Positions 15,000 to 22,346 of a stretch of DNA of 34,791 bases are shown one piece after another; the stretch's first letter is position 1, and each line of letters opens with the position of its first letter. A program made the translations under genes and the position numbers. The notes beneath the pieces are model-generated. The model made no database searches, had not been told where the DNA came from, and was given only the letters and a program-made list of their open reading frames with translations. This DNA comes from an uncultured Geobacter sp. (GTDB lineage: Bacteria; Desulfobacterota; Desulfuromonadia; Geobacterales; Geobacteraceae): assembly GCA_903925075.1 (NCBI GenBank), contig CAIYDQ010000162.1, positions 1 to 34,791 on the forward strand, read 5' to 3'.

Positions 15000-15877
15000 C
15001 AGCGGAAAAACCTGCGGTCCGCGGCGCGACCGTCGGCGGGGCGGCTGGCGTGGCGCAGCAGCGCCTCGGCGTCCTCCTGCATCTTGATCAGCGTCCCCAT
15101 GAAGGGGACCGATTTGAGGTCCGGCGTTTCTTCCTCGGGAAGTCGCGCGCCGCTGGCCAGCAGGGCGCGGATCCAGTCGAGCAGTTCCGAGGTGGAGGGG
15201 CGTTTCCTGAGCCCCGGCACCTCCCGCAAGCCGTAGAAGATCTTGAAAGCCCGCGCCAGCAGTTCGCCCGCCAGTCCCGGAAAATGGACGTTAACGATGG
15301 CGCGCAACTGTTCCTCGTCGGGGAAGTCGATGTAGTGGAACACGCAGCGGCGCAGGAACGCGTCCGGGAGTTCCTTTTCCGAGTTGGAGGTCACCACCAC
15401 CACCGGTCGTTGGACCGCCGCCACCCATTCGTCCGTTTCCGAGACGTGGAAGCGCATCTCGTCCAGTTCGAAGAGGAGGTCGTTAGGGAATTCCAGGTCC
15501 CCCTTGTCCACCTCGTCGATCAGCAGCACCGACCTCTGCGGGGAGGCGAACGCGCGTCCCAGCGGGCCCAGCTTGATATAGCGGCGGATGTCGCGCACGT
15601 CGCCGTCGCCGAAGCGGGCGTCGTTCAACCGTTGCACCGTATCGTAGGTGTAGAGGCCGTCGCGCGCCTTAGTCGTCGATTTGACGTTCCAGAGGACCAG
15701 TTCCATCCCCAGCGCCTTGGCGATATGGTAGGCGAGCAGCGTCTTGCCCGTGCCCGGTTCCCCCTTCAAGAGCAGCGGCCGTTCCAGCGCCAGCGCCACG
15801 TTGACCACATCCTGGAGAGCACGCGAGGCGACGTACCCCTCCGTGCCGCGAAACTGGTTAAAAAGCTGACTTTCCAT
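14999..15877 (-). CDS. MoxR/CoxD-like AAA+ ATPase
   Basis: A 292-residue AAA+ ATPase of the MoxR group. Walker A is GEPGTGKT (39-46) and Walker B is LLIDEVD (118-124). A sensor-1 Asn lies in VVTSNSEKELPDAFLRRC, which also carries the arginine-finger region. The small helical lid domain follows. MoxR ATPases remodel or activate enzyme complexes together with a VWA partner; the partner gene directly overlaps its stop codon. The nearest characterised analogue in a Mo-hydroxylase context is CoxD. The start at 15877 has a purine-rich GAGAGGA stretch about 10 nt upstream. The 9-bp tandem array at 15918-15966 precedes it. Confidence 0.9.
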   Translation of the reverse strand: MESQLFNQFRGTEGYVASRALQDVVNVALALERPLLLKGEPGTGKTLLAYHIAKALGMELVLWNVKSTTKARDGLYTYDTVQRLNDARFGDGDVRDIRRYIKLGPLGRAFASPQRSVLLIDEVDKGDLEFPNDLLFELDEMRFHVSETDEWVAAVQRPVVVVTSNSEKELPDAFLRRCVFHYIDFPDEEQLRAIVNVHFPGLAGELLARAFKIFYGLREVPGLRKRPSTSELLDWIRALLASGARLPEEETPDLKSVPFMGTLIKMQEDAEALLRHASRPADGRAADRRFFR

Positions 15878-15917
15878 GTCCTCAAATCCTCTCGTTAGTC
15901 CCGCAAGTAGCCTTAGT

Positions 15918-15966
15918 TCCCATCAAACTCATCAAACCCATCAAGCCCATCAAGTCCACAAAACCC
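15918..15966. repeat. 9-bp tandem array upstream of the MoxR gene
   Basis: Five to six units of the type CCCATCAAR (CATCAAACT, CATCAAACC, CATCAAGCC, CATCAAGTC, CACAAAACC) run head to tail. The unit matches the array at 13740-13812, so the VWA/MoxR pair is bracketed by the same simple repeat. Confidence 0.85.
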
Positions 15967-15970
15967 CTAC

Positions 15971-16012
15971 AACAAAAAAGGACCCTCCCTAAGCAGAAAG
16001 ATCCTCTTTTCG
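15971..16012 (-). terminator. Possible terminator after moaA
   Basis: On the minus strand GAGGATC pairs imperfectly with GGTCCTTTT around a 14-16-nt loop, ending in six T. It lies about 25 bp past the moaA stop codon. Pairing is not perfect. Confidence 0.45.
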
Positions 16013-16037
16013 TCCACCACGCATCGCCGCCACCGCC

Positions 16038-17006
16038 TTACCCGCCGATCTGCGACATGTTGTAGGTGTCCGAGACCGAATCCACCAAGGTGTGCTTGTA
16101 CTGCTTGCGGCCTTCCACCTGGCGCAGCAGTTCCAGCAGGTCGGCGTCGGTCCCCCGCTCCAGGCAGGGCCTCAAGCTGACGCCCCCCTCGTCGAAGAGA
16201 CAGCTCTTCAGCATGCCGGACGAGGTGACCCTGAGCCGGTTGCACTTCTGGCAGAAGTGGCCCGAAATGGGGGTGATGAAGCCGATCTTGCCGGCCGCCC
16301 CCGGCACCTGGTAATAACGAGCCGGGCCGTCCAGGGCCTCAGGCGACACCTGCTGCAGGTCGTAGCGCCCGGACAGTCGGGACAACAGTTCGTCCCCCGG
16401 CACCATCAACGATTCCCAGTTCTTGTCCCGCAAGGTAGGCATGTACTCGATGAAGCGCACGTTGATCGGCTTGTCCAGGGTCAAGGCGGCGAAGTCGAAA
16501 AGCTCGTCGTCGTTGATGCCGCGCATAACCACCATGTTGATCTTCAGGTACTCGAATCCCGCCCGCTCGGCGGCGGCCAACCCGGCCAGCACCCGCTGCA
16601 GATCGCCGCCGCGGGTAATACGGGCAAAAACCTCGGGACGCAGCGAATCCAGGCTCATGTTGATGCTTTCCACCCCGGCGCGCCGCAGCCCCTCGGCCAT
16701 CTCCTCCAAAAAGACGCCGTTAGTGGTCAACACCAGCTTTTTCAACCCCGGTATCCGCTTCAACTCGGCCAGGAAATCGACGATCCCCTTGCGGACCAAC
16801 GGCTCGCCGCCGGTGATGCGGATCTTTTCCACCCCGATGCCGACCGCAGCGGTGGCCACCCGGTGCAATTGCTCGTAGCTGAGAATGTCGCAATGGTCCA
16901 GCTTCTTGATGCCGTGCGCGGGCATGCAGTAACTGCATCGGAGGTTGCAGCGATCAGTCACCGAGAGCCGCAAGTAATTTATCTTCCTTCCGAAATTGTC
17001 GACCAT
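16038..17006 (-). CDS. moaA: GTP 3',8-cyclase MoaA
   Basis: A 322-residue radical SAM enzyme that starts molybdenum cofactor synthesis by turning GTP into 3',8-cyclo-GTP (with MoaC then giving cPMP). N-terminal cysteines 20, 24 and 27 (CNLRCSYC) bind the SAM cluster; C-terminal cysteines 252, 255 and 269 bind the second [4Fe-4S] cluster that holds GTP; ITGGEPL is the SAM-binding GGE motif; and the protein ends in the conserved GG pair. The start at 17006 has GGAGG 5 nt upstream. No other moa or moe gene is nearby. Its position in a Mo-hydroxylase region fits a cofactor supply role, although it would serve all Mo enzymes. Confidence 0.96.
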   Translation of the reverse strand: MVDNFGRKINYLRLSVTDRCNLRCSYCMPAHGIKKLDHCDILSYEQLHRVATAAVGIGVEKIRITGGEPLVRKGIVDFLAELKRIPGLKKLVLTTNGVFLEEMAEGLRRAGVESINMSLDSLRPEVFARITRGGDLQRVLAGLAAAERAGFEYLKINMVVMRGINDDELFDFAALTLDKPINVRFIEYMPTLRDKNWESLMVPGDELLSRLSGRYDLQQVSPEALDGPARYYQVPGAAGKIGFITPISGHFCQKCNRLRVTSSGMLKSCLFDEGGVSLRPCLERGTDADLLELLRQVEGRKQYKHTLVDSVSDTYNMSQIGG

Positions 17007-17072
17007 CGTAACCTCCAGCATCCCTTAAAAACATCCGAGCGACCGCAATTCCGTACAAACCCGTAGCACACC

Positions 17073-17165
17073 GTAGGTCGCGTTGAGGAACGAAACGCGA
17101 CGTTGCCATGATGGAACCGGCGCCAACCGTCGCGTTTCGAGGAACACCTTTTCAACGCAACCTAC
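17073..17165. repeat. Long palindromic repeat, copy A
   Basis: Outer arms GTAGGTCGCGTTGA (17073-17086) and TTCAACGCAACCTAC (17151-17165) pair with one mismatch; inner arms CGAAACGCGACGTTG and CAACCGTCGCGTTTCG pair with one bulge. About 33 bp of the left arm is the same, but for one base, as copy B at 32440-32527. It lies just downstream of the phosphate butyryltransferase stop and may end that transcript. Confidence 0.9.
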
Positions 17166-17192
17166 TTAACTCCTAACCGCGATTCCATTTCT

Positions 17193-18095
17193 TTAGGAAA
17201 TGTAGGCCGCGACCGCGATGGTGAGCAGCATGGTGTCGGCGGAGTCGGACCGGGAGGTGATGATCACCGGCGCCTTCGCCCCCATCAGTGCCGTGGCGAC
17301 CCTTTGCTGGGTGTAAAACACCAGGCATTTGCGCAGCGGGTTGGCTGAGAGCAGGTTCTGGGCCAGGATGATGTCCGCGTGCCCGGCGACTTCGCCGGTC
17401 AGGTTTTTGTACTTGGCCGATTCCGGCGAGACGGCGTTGTCGAAGGCCAGCGGACCGTCGACCAGGCAACCGGTGATCTGCCCGCGATCCGCCATTTTGC
17501 TGAGCGCCGCGGCTTCCAGGGTGTCGGGCATGGCGGAGTTCACGACTTCCACCGCCGACAGCACGGCCACCTTGGGGAGCGGATTGCCGAGCTTGTGGGC
17601 CAGGCCGACCGCGTTCTCGATGATCTGTTTTTTCTCGTCCAGGGTCGGCGCGATGTTGATCGCGCAGTCGGTCAGATAGCGGAAGCCTTCTTCGCCGCCG
17701 ACGATCTTCTCGTACAGGGTGATTTCGCTGATCACCTTGTTGTTGTTGAGCCCCTTCTGCTTGTCGAGGATCGCCCTCATGAAGGTTGCGGTGGGGAGGT
17801 TGCCTTTCATGATGGCGTTGGCCGCGCCAACCGTCACCAAACGGACCGCTTCTTCGGCCGCTTCCTTTTGCACGGGAACGTTGACGATGTCGACCAGGTT
17901 GGAATCGAAGCCGGCGTCTCCGCACATCCCTTTGATTTTCGCCTCGTCTCCGACCAGGACGAATTCGGCGATCTTTTCCTCAATCGCCTGTTTGACGAGC
18001 TGAATGACCGTGGTTCCCTCGGGCGAGACGATCGCGATCTTCTTCTTCGGTTTTTGCTGCACCGCCGCGATCAATTCCTTAAAGTTCTTAACCAT
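17193..18095 (-). CDS. ptb: Phosphate butyryltransferase
   Basis: A 300-residue member of the phosphate acetyl/butyryltransferase family. It interconverts butyryl-CoA plus phosphate and butyryl phosphate plus CoA. Family features include VSPEGTTVIQLVKQA near the start, VGDEAKIKG, MKGNLPTATFMRAIL and SRSDSADTMLLTIAVA at the end. Ptb proteins (about 300 residues) are shorter than housekeeping Pta. The start at 18095 has GGAGG about 9 nt upstream; this site overlaps the stop codon of butyrate kinase 2, 13 bp before. The pair buk-ptb is a complete route from acyl-CoA to acid plus ATP. Isobutyryl or other short acyl groups are possible substrates. Confidence 0.93.
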   Translation of the reverse strand: MVKNFKELIAAVQQKPKKKIAIVSPEGTTVIQLVKQAIEEKIAEFVLVGDEAKIKGMCGDAGFDSNLVDIVNVPVQKEAAEEAVRLVTVGAANAIMKGNLPTATFMRAILDKQKGLNNNKVISEITLYEKIVGGEEGFRYLTDCAINIAPTLDEKKQIIENAVGLAHKLGNPLPKVAVLSAVEVVNSAMPDTLEAAALSKMADRGQITGCLVDGPLAFDNAVSPESAKYKNLTGEVAGHADIILAQNLLSANPLRKCLVFYTQQRVATALMGAKAPVIITSRSDSADTMLLTIAVAAYIS

Positions 18096-18108
18096 TGTGC
18101 TCTCCCTC

Positions 18109-19182
18109 CTAGTAAATTGAAAGTTGTTCTTCGCCATTAAAGTAGCGCATGGCGCCTGCGGCCAGTGCGTCCATTTCGTTCTCGCCCGGATCCAGCAGCA
18201 CCTGGGCTATGAAGGATATCTTCTGCTTCAGGCTGGCGGCCAGCCGCTCCGAATAGGCCAGGCTGCCGGTGAGCGCGATGGCGTCCACCTGCCCCTCTAG
18301 CACGGCGGCGCAGGCGCCGATCTCCTTGGCGACCTGATAGATCATCGCCTCGAAAACCTCCGCCGCCACCGCATCCCCGCCGACGATCCTCTTTTCTATT
18401 TCCAGGCCGCTGGTGGTCCCCAGATAGGAGACCAGGCCGCCCCCCCCCTGCACGAACCTCAGCACCTGCTCGCGGGAATACTCGCCGCTGAAGCAGAGCT
18501 TGACCAGATCCCCGGCGGGAAGCGTCCCGGCGCGCTCCGGCGAAAACGGCCCGTCGCCGTCCAGGGCGTTGTTGACGTCCACCACCTTCCCCTTGCGGTG
18601 CGCCCCGACCGAGATGCCGCCGCCCAGGTGAGCGACGATCAGGTTGACCTCATCGTACTCCTTGCCCAGCTTGGTGGCGGTCTTTCTGGCGGTCGCCTTC
18701 TGGTTCAGCGCATGGAAACTGCTCTGCCTGGTTATCTGCGGAATGCCCGAGTAGCGGGCAGAGGTGATCATTTCGTCCACCGTCGGCGGGTCCACGGTGA
18801 GTGCGGGGACCTTCAGTTCCTGCCCCAGGGTGTAGGCGACGATGCCGCCGCACATGTTGGGATGCTGGCCGAACTTGCCGCTCTTCATGTCGTCGATCAT
18901 GTCCGGGCAGATGGCGTAGATGCCGCCGGGGATCGGCTTCATGTTGCCGCCCCTGCTGGCGATGCCGTCGAACTGCTCCAGGGTGTAGCCGTTTTTGCTG
19001 ACGACCCCCAGGACCGTTTCCTTTCTCAGCTCGAACTGATCGATGATGGTCTTGAAATCCTTCAGTTGTTCCGCCGGGTGGTTGATAGACTCGGTCACTA
19101 TCATCTTTTCGGATTCATAGATTGCGACTTTGGTTGAAGTCGAGCCGAGGTTGATCACCAGCAGTCTTTTGCTTTCTCCCAT
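18109..19182 (-). CDS. buk: Butyrate kinase, copy 2
   Basis: A 357-residue butyrate kinase, the same length as copy 1 (11331-12404) and identical at most positions by eye, with NLGSTSTKVA, HPNMCGGIVA and HLGGGISV conserved. Differences cluster in the N-terminal 70 residues and around the mid-region. It is paired with ptb, 13 bp downstream, which marks it as the working partner of that enzyme; copy 1 instead precedes the Mo hydroxylase. The duplication suggests that each copy belongs to a separately controlled pathway or has a different acyl preference. The start at 19182 follows a GGGGGAC-type ribosome site. Confidence 0.92.
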   Translation of the reverse strand: MGESKRLLVINLGSTSTKVAIYESEKMIVTESINHPAEQLKDFKTIIDQFELRKETVLGVVSKNGYTLEQFDGIASRGGNMKPIPGGIYAICPDMIDDMKSGKFGQHPNMCGGIVAYTLGQELKVPALTVDPPTVDEMITSARYSGIPQITRQSSFHALNQKATARKTATKLGKEYDEVNLIVAHLGGGISVGAHRKGKVVDVNNALDGDGPFSPERAGTLPAGDLVKLCFSGEYSREQVLRFVQGGGGLVSYLGTTSGLEIEKRIVGGDAVAAEVFEAMIYQVAKEIGACAAVLEGQVDAIALTGSLAYSERLAASLKQKISFIAQVLLDPGENEMDALAAGAMRYFNGEEQLSIY

Positions 19183-19280
19183 TCCGTCCCCCTGATTGCT
19201 TGGTTTTTATATGGCTAGCTGCTGCAGGTAACTTGAGGCGCCAAAACAGGCCTGCCGTACAAAAACGCTCGCAGGTAAAT

Positions 19281-19328
19281 TGGTACCACAATACCTATTT
19301 CTTTGTCAACAAAAGCCGATACAATGTT
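19281..19328 (-). promoter_or_regulatory. Candidate promoter/regulator region of buk-ptb
   Basis: TTGACA (19309-19304) is a perfect -35, but 17-18 bp downstream only GTACCA or TACCAA is found, a poor -10, as is typical of activator-dependent promoters. AACATTGTAT lies 9 nt upstream of the -35; the same 10-mer lies 7 nt upstream of the IclR -35. The site is about 100 bp before the kinase start codon. Confidence 0.4.
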
Positions 19329-19504
19329 TTACTGATTAATATTGCGGAGCAATAAGCGGGCCAAGTCGTTGTCATAGTCAAGCAAGTGCCCTGCGCGGGT
19401 CGGCAAGTCCCACAAGCCCGTCAAAGCCATCTGGAAACCGGATCGGGTCTTGTCCGGGCCGCTGCCTCCCGGCCTAATCGGAGTGCGGCCAACTGTCTTT
19501 AAAT

Positions 19505-19518
19505 CAGACATATGTCTG
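19505..19518. promoter_or_regulatory. Perfect 14-bp palindrome
   Basis: CAGACATATGTCTG is fully self-complementary and lies in gene-free DNA between butyrate kinase 2 and the SDR genes. Its size suits a dimeric regulator's operator, but no promoter is evident next to it. Confidence 0.35.
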
Positions 19519-19809
19519 CAATCCGGACAGTCACCTCGCGGAAGCCTTCCGTGATTGCGCCTGCGCCGCAGAATAAATCGATTGTTCTAACGGCCCGTGC
19601 ATTGCGCTAGAGGTCAGGGAGCATCTCGACGGGGGGAGCCGGACGAAAGGTATCTTGGCAAGCAGGATGATCGAGCTGTTTGGCTGGGAGATTTCGCGCT
19701 CTTGCGCGGGACGCGGTGAACATCGTGAACCGTATCATTTCCGAAACCGATGCGGCTCGCGCCTCACCGCCAGGCCTTTTGCATGTTTTAAATCGGGAAG
19801 CGCCTAAGG

Positions 19810-20601
19810 TCACCTATCTCGTTCAAATGCCAGGGTGGGGAGGTCCACCACCATGGCGCCGCCGTCGGCGACCAGGACCGCCCCGTTGATGATCGAGGCC
19901 TGGTCGGAGACCAGGAAGTGGCAGGCCGAGGCGATTTCATCCGGCGTGGCTGCCCGGCGCAAAGGAACGTCTGCGGTGACGCGCAGGTACGCTTCATCGA
20001 GCGATATGCCATGACGGTCCATCAGGACCTTCATCTCCTCGTCGGCCATGGGGGTGCGTACCCACCCCGGACAGATAGCGTTGGCCCGTACCCCGGCCGG
20101 GCCATAATCGCGCGCAAGCGATCGGGTCAGTCCGATCATGGCATGCTTGGTCGTCGTATAACCGCACACCTCGGGTCCCGCGGCAAGCCCGGCGATTGAG
20201 GAAACCATCAGGATGGCGCCCCGACGTTCGCACAAAAGCGGCAAGGCTTCCCTGGCGGCCACGAATGCCGTGGTCAAGTTGGCGGTTATGCTGAGCGCCC
20301 AGTCGGCGTCGCTGGTCTCCGTCGCACCGGCGAATCCGTGCCCGCCGGCGCAGGCGATGAGGATATCCAGCCCTCCGGCCTGTCGTTTCACCTCGCCCAA
20401 GATCCGGCGCATGTCCGACGAACTGGCTGCATCGCCCGTGATCGCCGTGCAGCCGGTCGCAGCGGCTACCGCGTCCAACGGTTCCCGGCGCCTCCCGGTG
20501 ACAAATACCCTTGCTCCCTCCAGACTAAGCCGTCTGGCGCAGGCTTCGCCGATGCCGGTGCCGCCTCCGGTTATCAATGCCGATTTACCTTTCATGCTCA
20601 T
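19810..20601 (-). CDS. SDR-family oxidoreductase (distal)
   Basis: A 263-residue classical short-chain dehydrogenase. The cofactor motif is TGGGTGIG (11-18), the structural CAGG motif is at 84-87, and the catalytic residues are Ser134 or 135, Tyr148 and Lys152 (GYTTTK). GRRR after the second strand suggests NADP, since Arg residues there can hold the 2'-phosphate. It likely oxidises or reduces an alcohol/ketone pair; substrate unknown. The start at 20601 has GGAG 6 nt upstream; it lies 23 bp after the other SDR gene and is the last gene of the operon. Confidence 0.9.
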   Translation of the reverse strand: MSMKGKSALITGGGTGIGEACARRLSLEGARVFVTGRRREPLDAVAAATGCTAITGDAASSSDMRRILGEVKRQAGGLDILIACAGGHGFAGATETSDADWALSITANLTTAFVAAREALPLLCERRGAILMVSSIAGLAAGPEVCGYTTTKHAMIGLTRSLARDYGPAGVRANAICPGWVRTPMADEEMKVLMDRHGISLDEAYLRVTADVPLRRAATPDEIASACHFLVSDQASIINGAVLVADGGAMVVDLPTLAFERDR

Positions 20602-20624
20602 TTAATTCTCCGTTCCCCCAATAG

Positions 20625-21404
20625 TCACCTTTCCGGAAGCAGGGCGCCTCCGTCGATGACGATCGTCTGGCCGGTGATGTAGGACGCCGCATCGCAGGCG
20701 AGGAACAGCATGCCGGCGGCGATCTCCCTCGGGTCCCCCAATCGCTTGAGCGGTACCCCCGCCGCGATGTCGTCCTGAAGCTCGGCGTCGCCCAGCAGAT
20801 CCGAGGCCGGTGTTTTGATCATCCCCGGTTCCACTCCGTTCACGGTGATGCGGTGCTTGGCAAGTTCCAGGGCGGCCGACCGGATGAACCCGTTCAACCC
20901 CGCTTTCGACGCGGCGTAATGCGCAAGCCCCGGATAGGCGACCCTTGGGCCGGTAACGGAGGAGGTCATCAGTATCCGTCCCTCCGTACTCTTCAGCAGA
21001 TAGGGGAGCGCCGCCCGGGTCAGCCAGAACGCCGCCTTCAGGTTGACGTCGAGCGTCCTGTCCAGTATCTGCGGCGTTATTTCCTCGAAAGGGACCAGCG
21101 GAAAATAGGCGGCGTTGTGTATCAGGATGTCGATTTTGTCGCCAAAGCCCAAGGAGCCGGCCATGAGCGAGGCGATATCGTCGCCGTTGGTCACGTCCGC
21201 TTGTACCGAGACGGCAACGCCTCCGGCCGTCCTGATTTCATCGGCCACCGCATCCGAGCGCTCTCTATCGAGATCGGAGACCACGACGGCCGCCCGGTGG
21301 GAGGCGAAGGTCCGGGCGATTGCCCGTCCGATCCCCTGCCCGGCGCCGGTAATGACGGCGACTTTCCCGGAAAAATCGAGTTCCACGCGATAGTTACTCG
21401 GCAT
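20625..21404 (-). CDS. SDR-family oxidoreductase next to MoaF-like gene
   Basis: A 259-residue classical short-chain dehydrogenase with TGAGQGIG (19-26), HNAA (96-99, in place of the usual NNAG), and catalytic Ser148 or 149, Tyr163 and Lys167 (YAASK). VSDLDRE after strand 2 has the Asp typical of NAD preference. Its start overlaps the end of the MoaF-like gene by 11 nt, so translation is coupled. In Klebsiella the moaEF operon of the tyramine (monoamine) regulon also pairs an SDR (MoaE) with MoaF, which supports an amine or aromatic-amine context. The exact substrate is unknown. Confidence 0.9.
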   Translation of the reverse strand: MPSNYRVELDFSGKVAVITGAGQGIGRAIARTFASHRAAVVVSDLDRERSDAVADEIRTAGGVAVSVQADVTNGDDIASLMAGSLGFGDKIDILIHNAAYFPLVPFEEITPQILDRTLDVNLKAAFWLTRAALPYLLKSTEGRILMTSSVTGPRVAYPGLAHYAASKAGLNGFIRSAALELAKHRITVNGVEPGMIKTPASDLLGDAELQDDIAAGVPLKRLGDPREIAAGMLFLACDAASYITGQTIVIDGGALLPER

Positions 21405-22245
21405 GCTCCGGCCTCGACACGCTGTTGACCACGGTGGCGAATGCGCCGACAGAGAAGTTGGTGAGCGCGTCGAAGGCGTTCTCCGTGTATCCGCAGATCT
21501 TGCCGGTCGTCTTCAGTTTGTCGAAATCGATCATGATGACTCCCAAGGTAGGAACGATCTTTTCCTGCCACACAAAAAGGTATAAATTGTTGTCTATTTT
21601 ATAATAGTGACAGCGATCCGTATCGCAGAGCTCCTTCTCTATCCCCTTGATGCAATGCCAGGTGTAGTATTCGGCATTGAGATAGATGTGCTCATATTTT
21701 TCGGTCGGGCTATACACGTACTCGACGCGCCGCCCTATCAGGTCGGAGGTTCCAGGGTGGTGGTCTTCCGAGATCGAGAACGGCTTGCCGACCGTCCCTC
21801 TGAGGAAGGTAGCCTTGACGCTGGTCAGCATTTTGCCGAGTCTGATCTTTTCCGAGAAAGGCTCCCGCGTTTCATCTTCAGTCGGCATCCGGCCGATCAC
21901 TGCGGTAAGGACATTTTTGTTAAGATCGATGACGAGGGAAACACTGGTCGCCCTCCTTTTCGATGCGATGAAGTCTACGAAATATACGCCTGGCCGCGGC
22001 GAAGTGGCGGTATAGCTTTCCTCGGACCACTGGCCGATCCCGTCGCCGCACTTTATTTCCCACCTCAAGGTGTGCGCGTCCGCAAAGGTATATTCGAAGG
22101 ACCGGCCATCCTCTAAGTCGAGAAGCAGCGTTTGGCCGCCGAGATCGGCGACCGATTCGAGGCTGTTGTTGTCGGGCCGAAACGCCTCGCCCAAGGCGCC
22201 GACGCTTACCCATTCGATCGTTTCAGTCATCTCGTTATTCCCCAT
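21394..22245 (-). CDS. MoaF-family protein (monoamine-regulon type)
   Basis: A 283-residue soluble, beta-rich protein without signal peptide. The beginning (WVSVGALGEAFRPDNNSL...GQTLLLDLEDG) and the paired beta-strand pattern, including YFVDFIASKRRATSVSLVIDL, resemble the MoaF family as I recall it, a lipocalin-like two-domain protein. MoaF was named from the Klebsiella monoamine regulon and is often mislabelled as molybdenum cofactor biosynthesis protein F; I see no evidence for a cofactor role. It is coupled to the SDR gene by an 11-nt overlap. ATGs at 22245 and 22230 are both possible starts; GGGG lies well placed for the second. Assignment is from remembered family features, so moderate. 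Confidence 0.62.
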   Translation of the reverse strand: MGNNEMTETIEWVSVGALGEAFRPDNNSLESVADLGGQTLLLDLEDGRSFEYTFADAHTLRWEIKCGDGIGQWSEESYTATSPRPGVYFVDFIASKRRATSVSLVIDLNKNVLTAVIGRMPTEDETREPFSEKIRLGKMLTSVKATFLRGTVGKPFSISEDHHPGTSDLIGRRVEYVYSPTEKYEHIYLNAEYYTWHCIKGIEKELCDTDRCHYYKIDNNLYLFVWQEKIVPTLGVIMIDFDKLKTTGKICGYTENAFDALTNFSVGAFATVVNSVSRPEHAE

Positions 22246-22267
22246 ATCTTGCCCGGTGCTTGTCGTT

Positions 22268-22300
22268 CTTTGCGCCTTAGCACCTTTGCGCCTCTGCGTC
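22268..22300 (+). repeat. Single-arm phased repeat (TTTGCGCC-type)
   Basis: CTTTGCGCCTTAGCAC followed by CTTTGCGCCTCTGCGTC forms a near-tandem with about 11-bp internal phasing, in the 101-bp gap between the MoaF-like and DUF3156-like genes. Same style as other intergenic repeats in this window. Confidence 0.5.
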
Positions 22301-22346
22301 GACGCCTTTGCTTCTCAGCCTTATACATCGGAACAACCTTCGACGA

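Larger units (their letters stand above)
19183..19809. other. 626-bp stretch without a convincing gene; putative control region of buk-ptb
   Basis: No reading frame here has both a ribosome site and protein-like composition. The part next to butyrate kinase 2 (19260-19330) is AT-rich and holds, on the minus strand, TTGACA (19309-19304), TGGTACCA (19281-19288) and the 10-mer AACATTGTAT (19328-19319) shared with the IclR promoter. A perfect palindrome lies at 19505-19518. The remainder to 19809 has no structure I can interpret and might be decayed coding DNA. Confidence 0.55.

Noticed and set aside
19329-19511. 60-codon minus-strand frame in the gap after butyrate kinase 2
   Set aside because: No ribosome site precedes its ATG, which lies in the middle of a perfect palindrome, and the product resembles no protein I know.
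19607-19813. 68-codon minus-strand frame before the SDR stop
   Set aside because: No ribosome site, composition not protein-like, and it runs into the end of the SDR gene.
21394-22245. Annotation as a molybdenum cofactor biosynthesis enzyme because of the MoaF name
   Set aside because: The name comes from the monoamine regulon; the sequence has no cofactor-synthesis motif, so the nearby Mo genes should not be used to support that label.
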